Source: Clostridium sp. (GTDB lineage: Bacteria > Bacillota > Clostridia > Clostridiales > Clostridiaceae). From it: a DNA stretch of 64,000 nucleotides. Under the pieces are notes generated by a model. It was not told the origin of the DNA. It saw nothing but the letters and a program-made list of their open reading frames with translations, and did not search any database. The first letter of the stretch is position 1. Each line of letters opens with the position of its first letter. Shown here one piece after another: positions 8,262 to 16,288 of the stretch. Where the stretch lies: assembly GCF_018372875.1 (NCBI RefSeq), contig NZ_JAHAIF010000002.1:62001-126000 (forward strand). Reading direction: 5' to 3'. The position numbers and the translations under genes were made by a program.

Positions 8262-10034
8262 CTATTTAGTTAACTCTATAAATTGTTCTATATCTTCTTC
8301 TATAGTCTTTAGAGAATTTTTCCAGAATTCCTTATTATGAATATCAATTCCTACAACTTTAGTTATATCAGCTATGGCATTTTTACCTGTAATTGAAAGA
8401 AGATTTTCATATTCAGTAGTAAATTCCTTACCCTTCTTTAAATACTCAGCATATAATCCCTTAGCAAATAATAATCCAAATGCATATGGGAAGTTATAGA
8501 AGTTAGAGTCTGCATAATAGTAATGTGGCTTCCATGTCCACATATATGGATGTAAGTATTCTGGATCTAATCCATCACCATATGCTTCTCTTTGAGCATT
8601 TAACATTAATTCTTTTATTTCTTCTACTGATAAAGCACTTTCTCTTCTCTTTTCAAAGAAAGCCTTCTCAAATAAAAATCTAGAATATATATCTACAATA
8701 ACTTGTGTACAATCTGATATTTCATTTTCTAGAATAGCTAATGCTTCTTCCTTAGTAGCATCTTTTATAGCAGCTTTTTTAATAATAGTTTCGCAGAATG
8801 TAGAGGCTGTTTCTGCAATTGGCATTGGGTAATCAGAGTTTAATATCTTTTCATTCTTTAAACACTCTCCATGGAATCCATGTCCAAGCTCATGTGCCAT
8901 TGTTACAACATCACCAAATTGTTCTCCATAGTTTAGTAAAAATCTACTTTCACCTAAGAAATGAAGGTTATGACAGAACGCTCCCCCTACCTTACCTTCT
9001 TTAGGTAATACATCTATCCAGCTTTTTTCAACTGCAGTTTTAGCAAAATCAGCTAAATGGTCACTGAAAGTTCTAAAGTTCTTTTCTACATACTTTGCAG
9101 CTTCTTCATAGGTGAATTTCATTTCAGCTTCTGAAACAGGTGCATACATTTCATAGAATGGTAATCCATTTTTGTATCCTAAAAGTTCACCTTTTCTTCT
9201 TAAATACTTTCTAAATAAAGGCATACTTTCCTTCATAGCTTCAAGCATTGCATCTAATGATTCTTCATCCATTCTAGAATTAACAAGTGTCATATCAAGA
9301 GGTGATTTATATCCTCTTAAATCACATACTGTTAAAACCTCACCTTTAATTCCATTTAAGGCTGCTGCTACACCCTCTTCAACTTTTTTATATGATTCAA
9401 TTTCAGCAAAATAAGCTTTTCTTCTTAATTCTCCATTTGGATCATAAGCCATATTTAATACCACTGTTAAAGGTAACTCTTTCATTTCACCATCTATTTC
9501 TATGTCCACCTTTAAGTTAGATATTAAATTATCCTTTAATTTTAGCCAAGCATTTGATCCTGTATTCTTCATTTTAGAAATTATAGATTCTTCCCTATCT
9601 GAAAGAAGGTATTTGCTCTTTTCTATTATTTCTTTAATGTAAAATTCATGTTCTTTTAAAATTTCTGATCCCTTAATAACAGTATCAATATCTTTTATAT
9701 TACTAATCCATCTTTCAAGCTTTGTAGTTGCTTCAACAATCTCAGTAAGTTTACTATCTAGTATATCAGAATATCTTAGTCCTTCTGAATTTTTAGTATC
9801 TGCACTTAATGTAAGAGAAACAAAAGCCTCAAGCCTACCAATTAGCTCAGATAATTTTGAAGATCTTTTTATATATTCTTCAAGCTTTGGCCTTACATTA
9901 CCTTCCTCACAAACCACTTCATCAGCCCAAGTATTTAAAGACTTTATACTTTGGTCTAACTTATCTAAATCATTTTTGAATTCTTCACTTTCAAATGAAG
10001 GATATATTTCCTTCAAGCTCCAATTTAATTCCAT
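8262..10034 (-). CDS. pepF: Oligoendopeptidase F (M3B zinc metallopeptidase)
   Basis: Cytoplasmic zinc peptidase that cleaves short peptides. At 590 residues it is the usual length of PepF. The catalytic motif HELGHGFHG (HEXXH) is followed by the downstream Glu in PIAETASTFCE. The M3 C-terminal region with PYAFGLLFAKGLYAEY is intact. The start at 10034 (MELNWSLKEIYPSF) has AAGGAGGG 6 bp upstream; a longer frame to 10067 has no support. It appears to be a single-gene unit with its own terminator. Confidence 0.95.
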   Translation of the reverse strand: MELNWSLKEIYPSFESEEFKNDLDKLDQSIKSLNTWADEVVCEEGNVRPKLEEYIKRSSKLSELIGRLEAFVSLTLSADTKNSEGLRYSDILDSKLTEIVEATTKLERWISNIKDIDTVIKGSEILKEHEFYIKEIIEKSKYLLSDREESIISKMKNTGSNAWLKLKDNLISNLKVDIEIDGEMKELPLTVVLNMAYDPNGELRRKAYFAEIESYKKVEEGVAAALNGIKGEVLTVCDLRGYKSPLDMTLVNSRMDEESLDAMLEAMKESMPLFRKYLRRKGELLGYKNGLPFYEMYAPVSEAEMKFTYEEAAKYVEKNFRTFSDHLADFAKTAVEKSWIDVLPKEGKVGGAFCHNLHFLGESRFLLNYGEQFGDVVTMAHELGHGFHGECLKNEKILNSDYPMPIAETASTFCETIIKKAAIKDATKEEALAILENEISDCTQVIVDIYSRFLFEKAFFEKRRESALSVEEIKELMLNAQREAYGDGLDPEYLHPYMWTWKPHYYYADSNFYNFPYAFGLLFAKGLYAEYLKKGKEFTTEYENLLSITGKNAIADITKVVGIDIHNKEFWKNSLKTIEEDIEQFIELTK

Positions 10035-10181
10035 ATTATCCCTCCTTAACAAATAATATAATACCACAATTCATTATTAAATTACCATTCCTTTTTATTT
10101 TTTTATATCATATACTTAATTTTATCTGCATTTTTTCATGTATTTTGTATTTTCTTATAATAATAATGAAAATTTAATATT

Positions 10182-11633
10182 TTAAATCCTCATACCCAAC
10201 AATTCATGATAAATATAAGCAGCATATGAATCTGTCATACCACATATAAAATCAGTAACTAATAATAATCTACAATATTCTTCGCTACAATCCTTTTGCT
10301 CAATACTATGTTCACATACAAATCTATAATTTTTAGAAATAAGGGAATATAACTTTCCATCATAGCCATCATAGGGCTTTACATCCTTATTTAATACAAC
10401 AGGTATAAATGTATTAAGCAAAAATTCTATTATTTTATACCCTACAATTTCATTAGATACAATTCTATCATTATTATATACATATTCATTAGATATCCTT
10501 CTTAAAAAGGATGATACCTTATTTGCTTTAGAGTTTTCTATAAGATTCCCCTTATATTCTCCCCTCATAATCTCATCATAGGAGGATATAAATTCTTCCG
10601 AAACACAATCCTTAAAGTATCTATTTAGCTTTATTATAAATGACTTTAGGGCATACTCTCCTGGATCTTCATATCCATATTCCTCTTTTGCAATATCATA
10701 GTTCTTAGAAAGATAGAAAGATAAGCTTTCCTCAAGGGTTTTCTCTTCATATCCTTCTTCCTTTATAAATTCCCTATATTTATTTTTAAATAATTCATGT
10801 GAGAATATTTTCTTGCTAAACGCATCTTCTAAATCCCCTAAAAGATATGCAATATCATCAGCCGCTTCTAATATATACACTAATGGATTTCTGTTTTTAC
10901 CTATCTTTGTACTATTAATTATATAATTAAAGGTATTCTCCTCTGCTTTAAAATATCCAATCTTCTTTCCACCAAATTTCTTGTTTCCAAGTTCTAAAGA
11001 TGATATAGGATACTTTATAATTGAATTTAACACTCCAGTTGTAAGATTCATTCCATATCTATCTATAACAAAATGTAACTTAGTCAAAATTCTAAGACCT
11101 TGAGCATTCCCCTCAAAATTCAAAAGATCTAATGCTTCTTGCCTTTCTAATTTAAATTCATATTCCTCAAATTTAAAACAGAAGCTTCCATCTCTATTTT
11201 CTTTTAACTTAGAAGCAAACCATTCTCTAATGGCAACCTCCCCAAAATGTCCAAAGGGTGGATTTCCCAAATCATGTATAAGTCCTGCACAAGATAACAC
11301 ATTTCCTATTTCTTCTACCATTTGAAAGTCTATTTCGTCATCTGTTCCTTTAGTTAAAGGAATTAACTGTAACCCTATAATCATCCCCAAAGATTTTCCA
11401 ATTGAAGATACCTCTAAAGAGTGAGTTAACCTAGTTCTAACAAAATCTAACTTCTCAAGAGGAAATACTTGAGCTTTATCTTGAAGTCTTCTAAAGGATG
11501 CACTAAAAAGAATCCTATCATAGTCATTTTCAAACTCATCTCTACCATCAAAATTCTTTTTGGCAGATTTATATTCTTTAATTCTATTTTTATTTAAAAT
11601 ATCATTCCACTTAAATCTAGTCATAAATATCAT
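10182..11633 (-). CDS. dgt: Deoxyguanosinetriphosphate triphosphohydrolase-like HD protein
   Basis: Hydrolyses dGTP (possibly other dNTPs) to the nucleoside and triphosphate, and so acts on dNTP pools. 483 residues. The HD-domain metal ligands are visible: RTRLTHSLEVSSIG, LIHDLGNPPFGHFGE (the HD pair plus the following His), and AADDIAYLLGDLEDA with the later Asp. The N-terminal FSASFRRLQDKAQVF signature of dGTPases is present. The ATG at 11633 has GAGGAAAG just upstream; the ATG at 11624 is an alternative start. It is divergent from the YaaW-like gene. Confidence 0.92.
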   Translation of the reverse strand: MIFMTRFKWNDILNKNRIKEYKSAKKNFDGRDEFENDYDRILFSASFRRLQDKAQVFPLEKLDFVRTRLTHSLEVSSIGKSLGMIIGLQLIPLTKGTDDEIDFQMVEEIGNVLSCAGLIHDLGNPPFGHFGEVAIREWFASKLKENRDGSFCFKFEEYEFKLERQEALDLLNFEGNAQGLRILTKLHFVIDRYGMNLTTGVLNSIIKYPISSLELGNKKFGGKKIGYFKAEENTFNYIINSTKIGKNRNPLVYILEAADDIAYLLGDLEDAFSKKIFSHELFKNKYREFIKEEGYEEKTLEESLSFYLSKNYDIAKEEYGYEDPGEYALKSFIIKLNRYFKDCVSEEFISSYDEIMRGEYKGNLIENSKANKVSSFLRRISNEYVYNNDRIVSNEIVGYKIIEFLLNTFIPVVLNKDVKPYDGYDGKLYSLISKNYRFVCEHSIEQKDCSEEYCRLLLVTDFICGMTDSYAAYIYHELLGMRI

Positions 11634-11750
11634 CTTTCCTCATTTTTCAATTATTTATTATATTTTTTACAATATAACTAAAGTTATACTTATCATAAAA
11701 ATGGAAATAATATTATAGACATTACTATAAGTATTTTTAGGAGGATATAA

Positions 11751-12161
11751 ATGAGTTATAGATATGATCCTGATTTAGAATTTTTACAAAATTGTTCTAA
11801 TGATGACTTAGAAAAGCTAGCTAACTATCTTAACTTAAAAGATTACAACAATAAGAATACCCCTTGGACCTATATAGCTGAAGATATACAAAAGTTAGGG
11901 GAAACTTCGCTGCAAGATTACTTCTTAAATGGCTCTGTTTATTATAAAGATATGCTTATTGATATATGTAAGAAACTTAAGATAAATTTTAATTCCAATT
12001 ACCCAACAGAAAAAATAGAAAACTGTTTATTAAATGAAATTAAGGAAAACTCAATAGTATACTCAGATTTTCAATCTGAAATATATAAACAAATAATGCC
12101 TTCTTGTATTCAAATTGCTTATATACGAAATAAGTACAACAACTCTGTGAATACTCATTAA
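11751..12161 (+). CDS. Short YaaW-like protein (DUF3944 N-terminal motif)
   Basis: 136 residues. The start YRYDPDLEFLQNCSNDDLEK matches the DUF3944 signature found at the N-terminus of E. coli YaaW, and the following segment (YIAEDIQKLGETSLQDYFLN, then YKDMLIDICKKLKINFN) matches the next part of YaaW. YaaW proteins are about 230-240 residues, so this one lacks the C-terminal half; no in-frame remnant is obvious downstream before the next gene. The function of the family is not established. AGGAGG precedes the ATG. It is either a natural short form or a truncation. Confidence 0.7.
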   Translation: MSYRYDPDLEFLQNCSNDDLEKLANYLNLKDYNNKNTPWTYIAEDIQKLGETSLQDYFLNGSVYYKDMLIDICKKLKINFNSNYPTEKIENCLLNEIKENSIVYSDFQSEIYKQIMPSCIQIAYIRNKYNNSVNTH

Positions 12162-12213
12162 TTGTTTGTCACATACTAATTTTGTTCAAAATTATATATA
12201 GAGGTGAATACAA

Positions 12214-12696
12214 ATGATAAAAAAATATGTAAGTGCTATAGCATTATCTCTTGCTTTAGTTAGTGGATCTTCTGCCATAATAGCAAGTGCTGTAGAATCT
12301 CCAAAGGAAACTACAACTGTTACAGCTCCAGAATCTGAAAAAAAAGATGCTGAAAATAAGGAAGATAAGAGCAGACATCATAAGCATAAGTGTGGAAAAG
12401 AACGTGCTGCTGAAGATATTAAGATGCTTTCCAAAGCTGAAAATTTAAAATTATTATCTGATGATGATAAAAAAACACTTGGAGAAATCAATAAATGTTT
12501 ACAAGAAAATAATGATCTTTCTAAAGATCAAATTAAGAAATTAATATCAATAAAAGATAAGGTAGCCAAATGTAAGTTAGGTGATAAAGATTACGCAAAA
12601 TTTAAAGAGCTACTAAAGAAATCCAAAAAAGATTGCTTGAAGGATGATGAAAAGAAAGAGCTAGATGGCTACTTAAAGAAAATTTACTGTAAATAA
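12214..12696 (+). CDS. Small secreted lysine-rich protein, unknown function
   Basis: 160 residues with a clear signal peptide (MIKKYVSAIALSLALVSGSS, probable cleavage after ASA near residue 26). The mature protein begins with a Thr/Pro/Glu/Lys-rich linker and a His/Lys patch (RHHKHKCGK), followed by an amphipathic helical region very rich in Lys/Asp/Leu. Three Cys occur in the mature chain apart from the final one. I recognise no domain. GAGGTG precedes the ATG, it follows the YaaW-like gene by 52 bp, and a terminator comes directly after. Confidence 0.75.
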   Translation: MIKKYVSAIALSLALVSGSSAIIASAVESPKETTTVTAPESEKKDAENKEDKSRHHKHKCGKERAAEDIKMLSKAENLKLLSDDDKKTLGEINKCLQENNDLSKDQIKKLISIKDKVAKCKLGDKDYAKFKELLKKSKKDCLKDDEKKELDGYLKKIYCK

Positions 12697-12700
12697 TTTA

Positions 12701-12727
12701 AAACAGGAAGGCCCTGCCCTCCTGTTT
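12701..12727 (+). terminator. Rho-independent terminator of the secreted-protein gene
   Basis: AAACAGGA and TCCTGTTT pair around a GC-rich interior (AGGCCCTGCCC), followed by TTTTC, directly after the stop at 12696. Confidence 0.85.
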
Positions 12728-12781
12728 TTCTTATAACTAAATATTTATATATTCTTATATTTATATGTTTTTATATTTATC

Positions 12782-13972
12782 TTAACTTCTAAAGACAACT
12801 TCTTCCCTTGAGAACATTATTTTAGCAACTACAACAGCACAAACAACATATACTATTTGCCATCCTAATACAAAAAGAATATGCTGAGAATTAAAAATTC
12901 CAACCATAGCTTCCTTTATAACACATACAGAATTAATTATTGGTATGTGGAAGAAAAATTCATTAATACTTTTTGCATCTAAAAACATTGGAATAAATGA
13001 AAGTATCATCATAGGCATCATTAATCCAGAAAGATAAGTATTAGCTTCCTTTGTACTTCTAGCAAATAAACTTATACATATTTGTAGTGCACAAATTATA
13101 ACTATAAGTAGTAATGAAAAAACTACTGTTAAGGCTATAGACTTTCCACTTAGTGAAAAGGCTATTTCTCCTCCTCCTGACAATTCAGAAATATATTGTT
13201 TAAATGAAATCCACAAAGATATCATGCTAAAGCATAATGTAATTGCTCCCATTATACAAAGGCTACCTATTTTACCCCAAAGTATTGAACTTCTGTTTCC
13301 CGATGTAGATAAAAGAGGTTCAAATGTATTTTTCTCCTTTTCTCCTGCTCCTAGTTCAGATGCAAGTCCAAGTGTTAAAGATAAAAGAAGTAATACAACC
13401 ATGCTTGGTAACATTCCTGTCATATAATTTCCCAATTGATTAATATTACCATCTTTACTTACTCCAGATTTTATATCAAGATTAAAAGGGGTTAAAATTT
13501 CTTCTTCTATACCTTGTTCTTGTAATCTTGAAGTTACTATTTGTTTGCTATATGCCTCATAAATAGAAGATACAATTCCTGCTGCAGCTGTTGACTTATT
13601 AGATTCATCATCCATTAACATTTCTACATCAGTAACTTTTCCACTAGCTATGTTTGCATCAAAGTTATTAGGTATATTAATTATTAACTGTATATCTCCA
13701 TTTTTTAAGGCTTCTGATGGATTTTCTACATCTTCAATTATTATACCCTCTTGACTTTTTAATAGGGCTGCTATACTTGAGTTCTTATCACCTTGAAGTA
13801 CAATTCTACTTTCCTTCTGTGCTTCAGTTGTTGAGCTAGTCATAGCTGTTGACATAACCTTAAACATTAAAGGATATATAAGAATAGGTAGAATTATTGT
13901 AAAAGCTAAGGTTTTTCTATCTCTAATTATGTCAGTTAATTCTTTCTTTAAAACTGTTAAGAAATTACTCAT
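12782..13972 (-). CDS. ABC-2 type transporter permease (NatB-like)
   Basis: 396-residue permease: an N-terminal transmembrane helix (TIILPILIYPLMFKV), a large extracytoplasmic domain of about 150 residues, then five more membrane segments. ELGAGEKEKNTFEPLLS is the characteristic coupling/NatB-CcmB-type motif after the second helix. With the adjacent ATPase it forms an export system like NatAB of B. subtilis (Na+ extrusion) or a related drug/peptide exporter; the substrate is not certain. The start overlaps the natA-like stop by 8 bp, with GGGGGGATAAGG before the ATG, implying translational coupling. Confidence 0.85.
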   Translation of the reverse strand: MSNFLTVLKKELTDIIRDRKTLAFTIILPILIYPLMFKVMSTAMTSSTTEAQKESRIVLQGDKNSSIAALLKSQEGIIIEDVENPSEALKNGDIQLIINIPNNFDANIASGKVTDVEMLMDDESNKSTAAAGIVSSIYEAYSKQIVTSRLQEQGIEEEILTPFNLDIKSGVSKDGNINQLGNYMTGMLPSMVVLLLLSLTLGLASELGAGEKEKNTFEPLLSTSGNRSSILWGKIGSLCIMGAITLCFSMISLWISFKQYISELSGGGEIAFSLSGKSIALTVVFSLLLIVIICALQICISLFARSTKEANTYLSGLMMPMMILSFIPMFLDAKSINEFFFHIPIINSVCVIKEAMVGIFNSQHILFVLGWQIVYVVCAVVVAKIMFSREEVVFRS

Positions 13973-14696
13973 CCTTATCCCCCCCAATCAAAGATACAAA
14001 TACCTCTTCTAAATCTTCTGTATTATACTTTTCCTTAAGTTCACTTATTCTCCCCTGCTCTACAAGTTTACCCTTATGAATAATAATAACTCTATCACAT
14101 AGTTTCTCTACCTCAGCCATGGAGTGGCTAGAAAATAAAATAGTTTTATTTTCTTCTTTACACTTCTTTATAAATTGGTGAACAACCCTAGTAGCTCTTA
14201 CATCTAAACCTGTACTTGGTTCATCAAATAACATAACTGATGGATTATGAACTATTGAACGAGATATAGATACCTTTTGCTTCATCCCTCTTGAAAATTT
14301 ACCAACCTTTTTATCAATATAATCTTCCATACCAAAATCCTTAGAAAGCTCATCTATCCTTTTGTTTGCCTCATGATCTTTAATTCCAAAAAGGTTAGCA
14401 AAATATCTTATGTTCTCTCTTCCTGTAAGTCTATCATAAAGCCCAATATCTCCGCCAAAAAGTATTCCAATTTCTCTTCTTACCTTTTCAGGTTCCTTTG
14501 AAGCATCGTAGTCATTTACTTTAACTTCCCCAGAAGTAATTTTTAGCATTGTTGATATCATTCTAAGGGTAGTTGTCTTTCCTGCTCCATTCTCCCCAAG
14601 AAGACCAACTATCTCCCCTTTATTTACCTTAAAAGAAAGCCTGTCTACAACTACGTTATCTTTAAATTTTTTACTTAATTCCTTTACCTCTAGCAT
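13965..14696 (-). CDS. ABC transporter ATP-binding protein (NatA-like)
   Basis: 243 residues. Walker A GLLGENGAGKTTTLRM, Q-loop-region GGDIGLYDRLTGRENI, signature KFSRGMKQKVSISRS, Walker B VMLFDEPSTGLDVRA and switch His in ILFSSHSMAEVEKL are all intact. It energises the permease encoded immediately downstream. AGGAGGG precedes the ATG. NatA/YhaQ-type exporters are the nearest relatives by motif; the substrate remains an inference. Confidence 0.9.
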   Translation of the reverse strand: MLEVKELSKKFKDNVVVDRLSFKVNKGEIVGLLGENGAGKTTTLRMISTMLKITSGEVKVNDYDASKEPEKVRREIGILFGGDIGLYDRLTGRENIRYFANLFGIKDHEANKRIDELSKDFGMEDYIDKKVGKFSRGMKQKVSISRSIVHNPSVMLFDEPSTGLDVRATRVVHQFIKKCKEENKTILFSSHSMAEVEKLCDRVIIIHKGKLVEQGRISELKEKYNTEDLEEVFVSLIGGDKDE

Positions 14697-14805
14697 ACTC
14701 TTCCCTCCTCTTATTAGTAATATTTTACTATACTCTATTTATTTCATCAAACTTATAGCTTCATAGTAATATGTCTTAATACTTTATTCTTCAGTATATA
14801 AAAAA

Positions 14806-14845
14806 AAGAACTACAACCAATTTATAAACTTTGGTTATAGTTCTT
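14806..14845 (-). terminator. Terminator of the DAACS symporter gene
   Basis: AAGAACTATAACCAA pairs with TTGGTTGTAGTTCTT (one mismatch) on the minus strand and is followed by a run of seven T, directly downstream of the stop at 14855. Confidence 0.9.
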
Positions 14846-14854
14846 AAAGTTATG

Positions 14855-16126
14855 TTATTTACATTCTTTATCCACTATGTAAGCTGCAAGTCCAGCTCCT
14901 GTTACATTAGTAAGGGTTCTTGCCATGTCTATTATTGCATCCACACCTAAAATAATAGCCATACCTTCTATTGGAAGTCCTAATGTTGTTAAAATAAGTG
15001 TTGTTGACATTGTAGCAGCACCTGGAACTCCAGCTATTCCTACAGAGCCAACAACTATAGTTAAAATCATTAAAATATAGTGAGTTAATGTAAGCTCAAT
15101 TCCAAATACATTTGCAACAAATATAGCTACTACAGCTGGGAAGACCCCTCCACATCCATTCATACCAACTGTGGAACCTAATGAAGCAACAAAACTTGCT
15201 GTACTACTTGATACACCAATATTATCTTCTAATGATTCTATAGTTACTGGTAATGTTCCAAAGCTACTTTGAGTTGTAAATGCAACCACTTGTGCTGGCC
15301 ATATTCCTTTAAAGAATTTAATTGGACTTCTTCTTTTAAAAATCAATATAAACAAACTATGTACAATAAGAATTTGAAAAGCTAAAGCTAAATATATTGC
15401 TACTACAAAAGTTAAAAGTGGCATTAATGTACTTACACCATTCTTTGCTCCTACAGCTGTCATAAGACCAAATACTCCAAATGGTGTTAATCTTAGTACA
15501 ATTCTAGTTATTCTCATTAATATTGTACTAAATGAATTTATGAAAGCCTTAAAAGGTGCTACCTTTTCCTTATTCTTTTTCTCTTCCATAATAATTGCAA
15601 AAGCTATAAATAATGCAAAAATTATAACTGGTATAATTTGTCCTTCAGCCATTGATTTTATAGGGTTTGTTGGAAGCATATCATTAAATACCTCCATAAA
15701 GCTTGGAATTTCCTTAGGAACAAAATTTTCTCCTCCTTCAAATACTATACCTTTTCCAACAGAAAAAATGTTTCCAAATATAATACCAACAATTCCGGCT
15801 ATAGCTGTTGTTCCTAAAAGCATCCCCATAGATTTAATTCCTAAGGATTTTAGTTTACTGCTATCCTCAAAATTAGATATACTGTTAATTATAGATACCA
15901 TAACTAAAGGAATTACAACCATTCTAATTAATGAAATATATACCTTTCCTATAGGTTCTACAATTAGTGAATTCTCCTTTAAAGTTAACCCAAAAATCAG
16001 CCCTAATCCTAACCCAATTAAAGTTCTTACTGAAAATGAAACTTTTCTTTTATTAAGGTACCAAAGTAAAACTAAGGCTAATATAGCAAATACAATAGCT
16101 GCTACTAATTCAATATTAAACGTCAT
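14855..16126 (-). CDS. Dicarboxylate/amino acid:cation symporter (DAACS family)
   Basis: A 423-residue inner-membrane protein with eight or more transmembrane helices and two re-entrant loops. The DAACS signatures are visible: the serine-rich hairpin region TTQSSFGTLPVTIE, GMNGCGGVFPAV in helix 7, and GVPGAATMSTTLILTTLGLP before the last helix with DAIIDMARTLTNVTG. These form the substrate and cation sites of GltP/GltT/TcyP-type carriers. The N-terminal layout is closer to TcyP-type cystine carriers, but the substrate (glutamate, aspartate, cystine) cannot be fixed by eye. AGGAAG precedes the ATG; single-gene unit. Confidence 0.88.
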   Translation of the reverse strand: MTFNIELVAAIVFAILALVLLWYLNKRKVSFSVRTLIGLGLGLIFGLTLKENSLIVEPIGKVYISLIRMVVIPLVMVSIINSISNFEDSSKLKSLGIKSMGMLLGTTAIAGIVGIIFGNIFSVGKGIVFEGGENFVPKEIPSFMEVFNDMLPTNPIKSMAEGQIIPVIIFALFIAFAIIMEEKKNKEKVAPFKAFINSFSTILMRITRIVLRLTPFGVFGLMTAVGAKNGVSTLMPLLTFVVAIYLALAFQILIVHSLFILIFKRRSPIKFFKGIWPAQVVAFTTQSSFGTLPVTIESLEDNIGVSSSTASFVASLGSTVGMNGCGGVFPAVVAIFVANVFGIELTLTHYILMILTIVVGSVGIAGVPGAATMSTTLILTTLGLPIEGMAIILGVDAIIDMARTLTNVTGAGLAAYIVDKECK

Positions 16127-16250
16127 TTAAACTTCCTCCACTTATCTTTTGTAACTAATAATTTAATTCATACTATTTTACTATGAATAGATTATATTAG
16201 ATAACTTATTTCATGTCAAATACTTAATTAATAAATTTTTATACATCAGA

Positions 16251-16280
16251 AAAGGGTAAATCAAATTGATTTACCCCTTA
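16251..16280 (-). terminator. Terminator of the chitinase pair
   Basis: GGGTAAATCAA and TTGATTTACCC form a near-perfect palindrome just after the stop at 16289, followed on the minus strand by TTTTCTGATG. Confidence 0.85.
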
Positions 16281-16288
16281 ATAAAATA

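Noticed and set aside
15540..16130. 196-codon frame antisense to the DAACS symporter
   Set aside because: Shadow of a membrane-protein gene; Ile/Pro/Ser-rich translation and no ribosome site.
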